From the NCBI GenBank assembly GCA_002348825.1, contig DEBN01000118.1:5153-19566 (forward strand): a stretch of 14,414 nucleotides of DNA, in the 5' to 3' direction. Shown here piece after piece: positions 1 to 7,034 of this stretch; within the stretch, counting starts at the first letter, position 1, and each line of letters opens with the position of its first letter. A program made the translations under genes and the position numbers. The notes under the pieces were generated by a model, which was not told the DNA's origin, made no database searches, and worked only from the letters and a program-made list of their open reading frames with translations. This DNA is from Gammaproteobacteria bacterium UBA2955. Its GTDB lineage: Bacteria > Pseudomonadota > Gammaproteobacteria > Pseudomonadales > Azotimanducaceae.

Positions 1-1046
1 TCGTTTCGGGTTGGGTATCGATCACTGTTGGCTTTTCGGCTCCTACGGCTGCGGTGGCGATCGCCTCGGCCAAGTACGCCCAGACAGTTTGGCCCAGTGT
101 TTCGGAAACGGGCGTGGCCGTCGCCTTGGTATTGCTCACCGGTGCGATCCATCTCGGCAGTCGCCGTGGCAGCGCGCTGTTCCAGCAAAGTATTACTGCG
201 GTGAAAGTGCTAGTGATCTTAGCGTTGGTAGCTGCCGTATGGATGACTATTCCAAGTTGGCAGCCGCTACGTTGGGCGCCACAGCTCGAGGATATCTCGT
301 TGATTGGAACGGGCGGTTTTGCGATTGCACTCATATTCGTCAACTACGCCTATACCGGCTGGAATGCTGCCACCTACATAGGAGGGGAGTTCCGCGACCC
401 AGGCAAGCAACTGCCGCGTGCTTTGATCACTGCGACAGCATTGGTGACACTGCTGTACTTGTTATTACACGTAATGTTTTTGTCAGCCGCCCCCATGGAT
501 TCGATGGCTGGTCGAGTTGAAATCGGGTTTGTGGTGGCCGAACATGCCTTTGGGGCGGACGCGGCTAAATTTATCGGTGCAATACTTGCGCTGCTCTTGG
601 TCTCGACCATCAGTGCTATGTTGCTGGCGGGTCCGCGAGCACTGTATGTCATCGGTCGCGACTTCCCGGCCTTCGGCTGGTTGGGCAAAGAAAATCGTTT
701 CGCTGTTCCTGCCAATGCGGTGGTTTTACAGATGGCACTGACCGTGGTGCTAATCGTGACATCGACTTTCGACTCGATCATTATCTTTTCCGGCGCTATC
801 CTTGCCTTTAACTCCCTTATGACGGTGCTCGGTGTCTGGGTGCTACGCATCCGCGAGCCTGAGCTTGCGCGGCCTTTCCGAGTGCCAATGTTTCCGCTGC
901 CACTAGTCGTGTTCGGTGCGTTATCGCTATGGACTTTGGTGCATTTGCTCGAGCAACGTCCCTACGAGGGTGCCGCGGCAGCGGCGTTAATCGCGGCGGG
1001 CCTGCTGGTTTATTTTCTAACACGAAAACTTCAAACCTCTAACTAG
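1..1046 (+). CDS. APC-family amino-acid permease, 5' end outside the window
   Basis: This is the C-terminal part of an inner-membrane amino acid/polyamine/organocation transporter. The reading frame is open from base 3 (V-S-G-W...) and gives 347 residues before a TAG, so roughly the first 90-110 residues of a normal 430-460-residue permease lie upstream. Long hydrophobic helices repeat through the protein. The segment around bases 330-420 (NYAYTGWNAATYIGGEFRDP) has the family's typical 'GWNA..Y..GE..DPGK.LPRAL' pattern, followed by another membrane helix. The C-terminus has the usual 'RxREPELARPFRVP' loop before the last two helices. An ATG at 54 is internal and not the true start. The substrate cannot be read from the sequence. 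The next gene begins 25 bp downstream in the same direction, so co-transcription is possible, although the permease has no obvious tie to acyl-CoA metabolism. Confidence 0.88.
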   Translation, partial: VSGWVSITVGFSAPTAAVAIASAKYAQTVWPSVSETGVAVALVLLTGAIHLGSRRGSALFQQSITAVKVLVILALVAAVWMTIPSWQPLRWAPQLEDISLIGTGGFAIALIFVNYAYTGWNAATYIGGEFRDPGKQLPRALITATALVTLLYLLLHVMFLSAAPMDSMAGRVEIGFVVAEHAFGADAAKFIGAILALLLVSTISAMLLAGPRALYVIGRDFPAFGWLGKENRFAVPANAVVLQMALTVVLIVTSTFDSIIIFSGAILAFNSLMTVLGVWVLRIREPELARPFRVPMFPLPLVVFGALSLWTLVHLLEQRPYEGAAAAALIAAGLLVYFLTRKLQTSN

Positions 1047-1071
1047 ATTTATAAATAGAACGGAGTCAGCT

Positions 1072-1866
1072 ATGACGGTATTACTGGAAACTCTCGACCG
1101 CGGTATTGCGACCTTAACCATGAACCGGCCGGAGGCACGCAATGCTATGAGTGGCGAAATGATTGCGGCGTTATTAGAGGCGCTGCCACGTCTGGGTGCA
1201 GATAACAGTGTTCGCTGTGTGGTGCTGACCGGCGCCGGGGGTGCTTTTTGCGCAGGTGGGGATGTAAAAGGATTTGCAGCCGGTGGCGGCGGCGGCACGC
1301 CGCCTACGTTAGAGCAGCGCGCCCAGACCTTGCGGCCCGGTTTCGAGGTCGCGCGTCTGCTGCATGAACTGCCCAAACCAACTCTCGCCGCGATCCCTGG
1401 GGCTGCAGCAGGTGCTGGCCTGTCCTTGGCGCTGGCCTGCGATCTGCGGATAGCGGTCGACAGTGCCAAAATGACCACGGCGTTCGCGAAAGTCGGGCTT
1501 TCCGGTGATTATGGTATGTCGTATTTTTTGCCATTGTTGGTGGGGCAGTCGAAAGCGCGGGAGTTGCTGTTCTCTGCGCCTCTGGTGACGGGTGTGGAGG
1601 CGTTGGCGCTGGGTTTAATTAACCGCGCGGTCAGCGCCGACGATTACGAAGCAGCGGTGCAGGCTTGGGCGACAGAACTGAGTCAGGGCGCTACGGTAGC
1701 GATCGGTTACATGAAAAAGAATCTCAACAGCGCCGCTACCAGTACTTTGAGCGAATTGCTGGATCGAGAAGCCGCGCACATGGCGCGTTGTTTTACCACT
1801 CAAGATCATAAGCAAGCAGTCCAGGCGTTTGTCGCTAAAGAAGCCCCCATATTCGCCGGGGAGTAG
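1072..1866 (+). CDS. Enoyl-CoA hydratase/isomerase (crotonase) family protein
   Basis: This 264-residue protein has the crotonase fold and should act on a CoA thioester in the cytoplasm. The two oxyanion-hole segments are visible: GGAFCAGGDVKG (about residues 56-67) and AGAGLSLALACDLRIA (about 113-128). The C-terminal helical part is complete and the length is normal for the family (about 260). The two glutamates used by true hydratases are not evident: the first position is Ser118 and no Glu sits before the KVGLSGDYG stretch. Asp146 in GLSGDYG matches the acid seen in PaaG-like and dienoyl-CoA isomerases. An isomerase or other crotonase reaction is therefore as likely as hydration. A Gly-rich loop (about residues 70-75) follows the first oxyanion segment. 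The ATG has a GGAG about 6 bases upstream. The stop is 3 bases before the next gene's GTG, indicating an operon with the thioesterase and ligase. Confidence 0.9.
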   Translation: MTVLLETLDRGIATLTMNRPEARNAMSGEMIAALLEALPRLGADNSVRCVVLTGAGGAFCAGGDVKGFAAGGGGGTPPTLEQRAQTLRPGFEVARLLHELPKPTLAAIPGAAAGAGLSLALACDLRIAVDSAKMTTAFAKVGLSGDYGMSYFLPLLVGQSKARELLFSAPLVTGVEALALGLINRAVSADDYEAAVQAWATELSQGATVAIGYMKKNLNSAATSTLSELLDREAAHMARCFTTQDHKQAVQAFVAKEAPIFAGE

Positions 1867-1869
1867 CCC

Positions 1870-2730
1870 GTGGAGTTAGCATATCGAGGCAGCGTTAATC
1901 GCTGGGAGTGTGACGAAAATGACCACCTCAACGTGCGATTTTGCGAAGAAAAAATTTGGCAAACGCTGGTGGGCGGGTTGCTGCAACTGGGCGCAATTAC
2001 CGAAGTTGAGGTGGATGAATTGCCGGCGCGGATAACGTGTCAGCATCTGCGCTTCCAGCAGGAGGCGCGCATTGCAACGCCTATCTCAGGTTTTATAAGT
2101 GTGCTGCCGAGCGCTGCATCGACGCAATTTAATGTGTTGGCGCAGCTGCGTCATGGCGTCAGCGATGAGCCGTTGTGCAGTTCTTTGTTCGCCGTGAGCG
2201 GACTGGATTGCGCGACAGCGGAAATTGGTCAATTGGAGTTCGCACACAGCCTGCCAAAGGGTATCGAGTCGGATTTGTCGTATCATGTGCTGGATCTGCC
2301 CGCTGCGTTAGCAAAGGGTTTTGTAGTGACCGGTCGTGGAGTGATTCAACGTATTGAATGCGCAAGCAATGGGTTGTTGCTGCCTCATAATTATATGGCG
2401 CGCACATCCGATTCGATGCCCAACCTATGGACCTATCTTGCCGGTGATGAGCGCGTCAGCGATGCGGAAGGTGGCGCGGTTGTAGAATTTCGGCGGCAGT
2501 ATCATCAACCGCTGCGTGATAAGCAGGCTTTTATTGTGGTTTCGGGGCTGCTGGGTGCGCGGGGAAAAATCCAAAGATTTGGGCACATGATGTTCAATTC
2601 CGGCACCCAAGCGTGCTGCGCGTCGGCGCAGGCGGTTTCGGTGCGTATGGATTTAAACGCGAGAAAAGCCATTGCCCTTGCAGATGAGGACTTAGCAGCT
2701 CTACTGCAGAAGCAGGTTCAACCTCTTTAG
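1870..2730 (+). CDS. Acyl-CoA thioesterase-like protein with two hotdog domains
   Basis: This 286-residue protein probably hydrolyses, or at least binds, acyl-CoA. The N-terminal part carries RWECDENDHLNVRF (about residues 11-24), a form of the 4HBT-type 'D..GH.N...Y' active-site signature, followed by a long hotdog helix. A second, more divergent hotdog-like unit seems to start near residue 200 with VVEFRRQYHQPLRDK and runs to SAQAVSVRMDL near the end. Its length is about twice that of a single-domain thioesterase. The start is a GTG three bases after the upstream stop; no better start is visible, and the signature begins only ten residues later. It lies between a crotonase and an acyl-CoA ligase, so it probably releases CoA from, or proof-reads, the intermediate made by its neighbours. 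The substrate is unknown. Confidence 0.75.
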   Translation: MELAYRGSVNRWECDENDHLNVRFCEEKIWQTLVGGLLQLGAITEVEVDELPARITCQHLRFQQEARIATPISGFISVLPSAASTQFNVLAQLRHGVSDEPLCSSLFAVSGLDCATAEIGQLEFAHSLPKGIESDLSYHVLDLPAALAKGFVVTGRGVIQRIECASNGLLLPHNYMARTSDSMPNLWTYLAGDERVSDAEGGAVVEFRRQYHQPLRDKQAFIVVSGLLGARGKIQRFGHMMFNSGTQACCASAQAVSVRMDLNARKAIALADEDLAALLQKQVQPL

Positions 2731-2746
2731 CTTTCTGGATACGTCT

Positions 2747-4393
2747 ATGACAATTTATGAACAGGGATTGGCGCAAAATTCGGCAAACTTCACGCCATTG
2801 TCGCCACTGTCGCTGCTGCGCCGGGCGGCATCAATCTATCCTGACAAAACGGCGGTGATTCACCAGCAACGCAGGCTCACCTGGGGCGAAGTGTTTTATC
2901 GCTGTCAGCGCGTCGCGTCGACGTTAGCTAAACGCGGTATTGGCAAGGGCGATACGGTAGCGATTCTCAGTGCAAACACGCCGGAAATGTTTGAGGCGCA
3001 TTTTGCAGTACCCATGGCCGGGGCAGTATTAAACGCCATCAATATGCGCTTGGACGCGGCTACTGTCAGTTTTATTCTGCAGCATGGCGAAGCGAAACTG
3101 TTAATGGTAGACAAAGAGTTCGGGCCGCTGGCGCAGTCGGCGCTAGAGCGCATGAGTTCTCCACCGGCTATCGTGCACATCGATGATCCAAGCTGCGATA
3201 TTGGGCACTTGGTTGGCAGTGAAAGCTACGCTGACCTGATCAGTGCGGGCGAGCCAGGTGAGATCGGCGTGGACGCTACGGATTACTTGCCGGATGATGA
3301 GTGGGACGCGATCGCGTTGAATTACACCTCCGGAACCACGGGCAACCCGAAAGGCGTGGTCTATCATCATCGAGGTGCTTATTTGAACGCGGTGTCCAAT
3401 GCATTGAGTTGGCACATGGGCGACCACCCGGTGTATTTGTGGACTCTGCCTATGTTCCATTGCAATGGCTGGTGTTTCCCCTGGACGTTGGCGGCGAATG
3501 CGGGTGTGTCCGTGTGCTTGCGTCAGGTTCGTGATGATGCCGTTTATGAAGCGATAGCCGAGCATAAGGTGACACACTTTTGTGGTGCGCCAATAGTATT
3601 GAATACGTTGCTCGCAGCCGACGAAAGACTCAAGGCCCTGGTCACCCATGAGGTTAAGGTAATGACGGCAGGCGCGCCGCCTCCTGCTTCAATTATCCAA
3701 GGTATGCAGGCTCAGGGTATCGATGTGACCCACGTTTATGGGCTTACAGAAACCTATGGCCCAGTGACACTGTGCGCCTGGCGTGAAGATCTGTGGGGTT
3801 CGCGGAATCCTGCAGACCAAGCCGAGTTAAAAGCCCGACAAGGCGTCGGAGCGCCGATGCTCGAAGGCCTCATGGTGGCCGATCCAGAAACGCTATTACC
3901 GGTGGCGAGAGACGGACAGACCATGGGCGAGGTCATGATGCGCGGCAACAATGTGATGAAGGGTTATCTGAAAAACCATGCGGCAACCGACGAGGCTTTT
4001 GCGGGCGGTTGGTTTCATTCCGGCGACTTGGCAGTTTGGTTCGAAGACGGATATATAAAAATTATGGATCGTTCTAAAGACATCATAATTTCCGGTGGCG
4101 AGAATATTTCCAGCATCGAAATAGAGGATGTTTTGTACCGACACGAACTCATTTCAGAAGCTGCCGTCGTGGCGCGGTCCGATGAAAAATGGGGTGAAAC
4201 GCCCTGCGCCTTTGTCACTTTGGTGGCCGATGCCGAACCGCTATCAGAACAGCAGGTGATCGACTATTGCGCAGACAATCTGGCGCGGTTCAAATTACCG
4301 AAAACAGTGGTGTTTATGGATTTACCGAAAACCTCCACGGGCAAAGTGCAGAAATTTGCGCTGCGCGAAATTGCCGAAGGCTTGCCCACGTAA
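2747..4393 (+). CDS. AMP-forming acyl-CoA ligase (fatty-acyl-CoA synthetase family)
   Basis: This 548-residue ANL-superfamily enzyme joins a carboxylic acid to CoA through an acyl-adenylate, using ATP. All core motifs are intact: P-loop-like YTSGTTGNPKG (residues 193-203), YGLTETYGP (331-339), GWFHSGDLA...GYIKIMDRSKD (421-445), the hinge and ISGGENISS (448-456), and PKTSTGK near the C-terminus with catalytic Lys533. TLPMFHCNGWCFPW (233-246) is typical of the medium/long-chain and 3-methylmercaptopropionate-CoA ligase (DmdB-like) branch. Sequence alone does not settle the substrate, and no other DMSP genes are visible. No strong ribosome-binding site precedes the ATG, which lies 16 bp after the thioesterase stop, so translation may be coupled. 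The gene ends in TAATG, overlapping the next start by one base. Confidence 0.93.
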   Translation: MTIYEQGLAQNSANFTPLSPLSLLRRAASIYPDKTAVIHQQRRLTWGEVFYRCQRVASTLAKRGIGKGDTVAILSANTPEMFEAHFAVPMAGAVLNAINMRLDAATVSFILQHGEAKLLMVDKEFGPLAQSALERMSSPPAIVHIDDPSCDIGHLVGSESYADLISAGEPGEIGVDATDYLPDDEWDAIALNYTSGTTGNPKGVVYHHRGAYLNAVSNALSWHMGDHPVYLWTLPMFHCNGWCFPWTLAANAGVSVCLRQVRDDAVYEAIAEHKVTHFCGAPIVLNTLLAADERLKALVTHEVKVMTAGAPPPASIIQGMQAQGIDVTHVYGLTETYGPVTLCAWREDLWGSRNPADQAELKARQGVGAPMLEGLMVADPETLLPVARDGQTMGEVMMRGNNVMKGYLKNHAATDEAFAGGWFHSGDLAVWFEDGYIKIMDRSKDIIISGGENISSIEIEDVLYRHELISEAAVVARSDEKWGETPCAFVTLVADAEPLSEQQVIDYCADNLARFKLPKTVVFMDLPKTSTGKVQKFALREIAEGLPT

Positions 4394-5097
4394 TGCCAAA
4401 GAAAATGCTCGCATTCGCGACGCTGGTGCTCGCGGTTATTCTCAGCGCGGTGTATTTGCCGGTGGCGGAGATGCTGATCGGACTCTTTGATTGGGTCGAT
4501 GCCAATCGCAGTATTTCTTGGCTTGTGTATATCGTGTTTTATGTGTTGGCGACGGTGCTGGTGTTGCCCGGTAGTTTGCTGACATTAGCTGCGGGGTTTT
4601 TGTTTGGTTTGGGCTATGGGTTTGCCATAGTCTCCTTTGCCAGTACCACTGGCGCGACCTGCGCGTTTTTGGTGGGGCGGTTTCTTGCGCGAGATTGGGT
4701 CGCCGCGAAGCTGCAGGCATTGCCGCGATTTTCAGCCCTAGACAAAGCGGTGGGTGAACAGGGGGCTGTGGTGGTTCTGCTGACCCGTCTATCGCCACTC
4801 TTTCCGTTTAGTTTGTCCAATTACGGCTTTGGACTGACTCGTGTAAAGCTCGGTCATTACGTGCTGGCGTCGTGGCTGGGGATGATTCCGGGTACGGTTC
4901 TGTACGTGTATCTTGGTTCTATTGCCTCTAACCTAACCAGCATTTTTACCGGCGATTTGGCTGATCTTCCGGCGAGCAATTGGTTGTTTTATCTGGGTTT
5001 GGTGGCGACCGTTGTGCTCACGATTGCGATTACCCGTATTGCGACCCGGGCGCTCAACAGCAAGCTGGAAGAAGCGCATGCTGGAGACATAGGATGA
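4393..5097 (+). CDS. TVP38/TMEM64 (VTT domain, DedA-like) membrane protein
   Basis: This 234-residue integral inner-membrane protein belongs to the VTT/DedA-like superfamily. Some members are tied to lipid scrambling or membrane homeostasis, but bacterial TVP38 members have no firm function. It has an N-terminal hydrophobic helix, then PGSLLTLAAGFLFGLGYGF (re-entrant loop region). The diagnostic stretch LLTRLSPLFPFSLSNYGFGL follows, and a final membrane helix sits near the C-terminus. I chose the ATG at 4393, inside the TAATG overlap with the ligase stop. The frame stays open upstream to 4267, but that stretch is ligase coding sequence. The stop overlaps the start of the FAD oxidoreductase by four bases (ATGA). 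These two families are known as neighbours or fusions in other bacteria, which points to a shared, undefined membrane redox role. Confidence 0.9.
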   Translation: MPKKMLAFATLVLAVILSAVYLPVAEMLIGLFDWVDANRSISWLVYIVFYVLATVLVLPGSLLTLAAGFLFGLGYGFAIVSFASTTGATCAFLVGRFLARDWVAAKLQALPRFSALDKAVGEQGAVVVLLTRLSPLFPFSLSNYGFGLTRVKLGHYVLASWLGMIPGTVLYVYLGSIASNLTSIFTGDLADLPASNWLFYLGLVATVVLTIAITRIATRALNSKLEEAHAGDIG

Positions 5098-6560
5098 GTT
5101 ATCCCGGAGTGGACTATGACGTTGCGGCTTGGCAATTGCTGTCCCCAGCTGATTATGTCAATCCGCAGCCGCAGCCGGGGTATCACTTGGTGGTGGTGGG
5201 TGCCGGGCCGGCCGGGCTCATCAGTGCGATTGGCGCGGCGGGGCTTGGTGCCAAGGTCGCGTTGGTGGAACGCCATCGCATGGGCGGAGACTGTCTAAAT
5301 GTCGGCTGCATGCCATCTAAGTCGTTGCTCGCGTTTACTGAGCACGCAGAAAATCCGGATTTTGACCAAGCCTTTGCGTGGCTGCGTCAGGTGCGAGCTG
5401 AAATAGCGCCGCATGATTCGGTTGAGCGTTATACGGCCGCCGGAGTGGACGTATTTTTGGGTGACGGTGTGTTCAACGAGAGCGGGCACGTCTGCGTCGG
5501 CGGCGCTGTCCTTAAGGGTCGACGTGTTGCGATTTGTACCGGTGCTCGAGCCGCGGTGCCGCCGATCCCGGGACTGCGAGAAAGCGATCCACTGACCAAC
5601 GAAACGGTCTTCGATTTGCGCGAGAAGCCGCAATCTTTAGCCATCCTCGGTGCCGGAGCCATAGGGTGTGAGCTCGCCCAAGCATTTGCGCGTTTGGGTG
5701 TGCGGGTCGAATTATTCGATTTAGCCGATCGCGTTCTGCCGAACGAAAACCGACTAGCCTCGGTAACGCTGGCGCAAGCGCTGGCCGCCGATGGGGTTTC
5801 ATTACACCTAGGCAGTGCCGTACAGGAAGTAGTGGGGTCAGGGCGCATAGTCACAGAACAGGGCAGCGTCGAATGTGATCGGGTGCTGGTGGCATTAGGG
5901 CGACAGCCTAACACCGAAGGTATGAACCTCTCTGCGGCGTCGGTGCAGATCGATGAGCGCGGATTTATCGTTAGCGATGCCAAATTACGCACTACCAACA
6001 AAAAAATTTTTGCTGCCGGGGATTGCACAGCGACACTGCAGTTCACCCATCACGCTGATGCGCAGGCGCGCGCCTTAATACAAAACGCCCTGTTTCTGCC
6101 CACTGCAAAAATTGACGCACTCGTTATTCCTCACTGTACCTACACGCGGCCCGAAGTGGCCTCAGTAGGTTTAAGTCAAGAACAATTGCAGGCCAGTGGA
6201 ACGCCGTATGACGAATACGAATTTTATTTCGATGAATTGGATCGCACCAAAGCCATGCAGTTTCCCGATGATATGGCCAGAGCCGCTAAAGGCTATGTTC
6301 AGGTGTTCACGGTGCAGGGCAAAGACAAGATTCTTGGCGCAGCAATTGTGGGCGCTGACGCCGGCGAACTGCTCGCGCCGATTTGTTTGCTGATGACTCA
6401 GAACTTGGGTCTATCCGCTGCTCAACGTACCGTATTCAGCTATCCTACGCGCAGCGAATACCTCAAACGTCTGGGGGACGCCTACAACCGCAATCGTATG
6501 ACCCCTGCGGTGGCGCGGGTGTTTCAGCGCTGGTTAGCGCTAATTCAACCTAAGCGCTGA
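5094..6560 (+). CDS. FAD-dependent pyridine nucleotide-disulfide oxidoreductase, mercuric-reductase-like
   Basis: This 488-residue flavoprotein belongs to the dihydrolipoamide dehydrogenase/glutathione reductase/MerA family and should pass electrons from NAD(P)H through FAD to a redox-active disulfide. An FAD dinucleotide fold (VVVGAGPAG, about 33-41) comes first. The disulfide GGDCLNVGCMPSK follows with Cys67 and Cys72, then the NAD(P) fold ILGAGAIGCELAQAF, the second FAD motif FAAGDCT and the dimer interface domain. Where lipoamide dehydrogenases have the His-Glu pair in HPTxSE, this protein has YPTRSE (Tyr450, Glu455), as in MerA-like members. It lacks both an N-terminal metal-binding domain and a C-terminal vicinal Cys pair, so it is unlikely to be a true mercuric reductase. 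The first 28 residues before the Rossmann fold are an extension. The ATG at 5094 lies in an ATGA overlap with the VTT gene, preceded by AGG; the longer open frame to 4980 overlaps that gene and is rejected. Confidence 0.9.
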   Translation: MSYPGVDYDVAAWQLLSPADYVNPQPQPGYHLVVVGAGPAGLISAIGAAGLGAKVALVERHRMGGDCLNVGCMPSKSLLAFTEHAENPDFDQAFAWLRQVRAEIAPHDSVERYTAAGVDVFLGDGVFNESGHVCVGGAVLKGRRVAICTGARAAVPPIPGLRESDPLTNETVFDLREKPQSLAILGAGAIGCELAQAFARLGVRVELFDLADRVLPNENRLASVTLAQALAADGVSLHLGSAVQEVVGSGRIVTEQGSVECDRVLVALGRQPNTEGMNLSAASVQIDERGFIVSDAKLRTTNKKIFAAGDCTATLQFTHHADAQARALIQNALFLPTAKIDALVIPHCTYTRPEVASVGLSQEQLQASGTPYDEYEFYFDELDRTKAMQFPDDMARAAKGYVQVFTVQGKDKILGAAIVGADAGELLAPICLLMTQNLGLSAAQRTVFSYPTRSEYLKRLGDAYNRNRMTPAVARVFQRWLALIQPKR

Positions 6561-6567
6561 GTAAACT

Positions 6568-6573
6568 AGGAGG
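6568..6573 (+). promoter_or_regulatory. Strong ribosome-binding site (AGGAGG) for the cytochrome lipoprotein gene
   Basis: A perfect Shine-Dalgarno AGGAGG lies 5 bases before the ATG at 6579 and only 2 bases before a possible GTG at 6576. The spacing favours ATG 6579 as the start. It is the best ribosome site in the window and suggests high translation of this gene even though it follows the upstream stop by only 18 bases. Confidence 0.8.
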
Positions 6574-6578
6574 AAGTG

Positions 6579-7034
6579 ATGCGGCATGTCGCATTAATCT
6601 TAGCTCTGTGCTGCGGCCTTGTCGGTTGCTCGAGTGGTTCTGAGCAAGCGGTAAAAACCCAGCCTACTGGCAGTGTGTATCAGATGATGACGCATTATTT
6701 GGAGCCTGCGGCTGACAAGATTTGGGGTTCGGCCGGATTTGTCATCACGGCAGATGGTGAAGTGGATCTGCAACCCACCACCGATGACGGGTGGTTTGCT
6801 GTAGAGCATGCGGCGACAGTGGTGGCCGAAGGCGGCAATTTGCTCATGCTGGAGGGTTACGCTGTTGATCGTGACGATTGGGTTGAATATGCCCAGGGTC
6901 TAAGCAGAGCTGCCTTGAAGGCGCGAACGGCCGCCGAACAACAGGATGCCGATCTATTATTCGCCGCTGGCGGCGAGGTCTACAGTGTGTGCAAGGCGTG
7001 TCATAACCGTTATATAAATGAGATGGCAGAATGA
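6579..7034 (+). CDS. Cytochrome c'-like heme lipoprotein
   Basis: This 151-residue protein starts with a lipoprotein signal: a short positively charged head, a hydrophobic core and lipobox LVGC with Cys17 as the lipidated residue. Residue 18 is Ser rather than Asp, compatible with outer-membrane sorting. A single heme-binding CxxCH (Cys138-Lys-Ala-Cys141-His142) sits 10 residues from the C-terminus, in SVCKACHNRY, as in cytochrome c' and c-556 four-helix-bundle proteins, where heme attaches to the last helix. The helices ahead of it fit that fold only loosely, so the family assignment is an inference; c-type heme attachment is well supported. It probably carries electrons or binds a small ligand at the periplasmic face. 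It follows the FAD oxidoreductase by 18 bp and overlaps the anchor gene by four bases (ATGA). A start at GTG 6576 would add one residue. Confidence 0.8.
   Translation: MRHVALILALCCGLVGCSSGSEQAVKTQPTGSVYQMMTHYLEPAADKIWGSAGFVITADGEVDLQPTTDDGWFAVEHAATVVAEGGNLLMLEGYAVDRDDWVEYAQGLSRAALKARTAAEQQDADLLFAAGGEVYSVCKACHNRYINEMAE

Noticed and set aside
374..850. 158-codon open frame on the - strand inside the permease gene
   Set aside because: Antisense to clear membrane helices of the permease, with no family resemblance and no ribosome site.
1281..1304. GGC-rich run as a microsatellite or hairpin
   Set aside because: It encodes a short Gly-rich loop in frame within the crotonase and is explained by codon choice.
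3143..3649. 168-codon open frame on the - strand inside the acyl-CoA ligase
   Set aside because: It covers the core adenylation motifs of the ligase in antisense; the product resembles no known protein.
4267..4392. Longer N-terminus for the VTT protein
   Set aside because: The extra 42 codons are out-of-frame ligase coding sequence; the TAATG overlap at 4393 gives a normal family N-terminus.
2747..4393. Naming the ligase DmdB (3-methylmercaptopropionyl-CoA ligase)
   Set aside because: The motifs fit that branch, but it is shared with many fatty-acyl-CoA ligases, and no DmdA or typical DmdC/DmdD set is visible.
5429..6046. 205-codon open frame on the - strand
   Set aside because: It lies wholly opposite the FAD oxidoreductase, whose domains are complete; the Ser/Pro/Thr/Arg-rich product has no recognisable motif and is a shadow frame.
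5094..6560. Mercury resistance operon (merA)
   Set aside because: No C-terminal Cys pair, no HMA domain, and no merR, merT or merP nearby.
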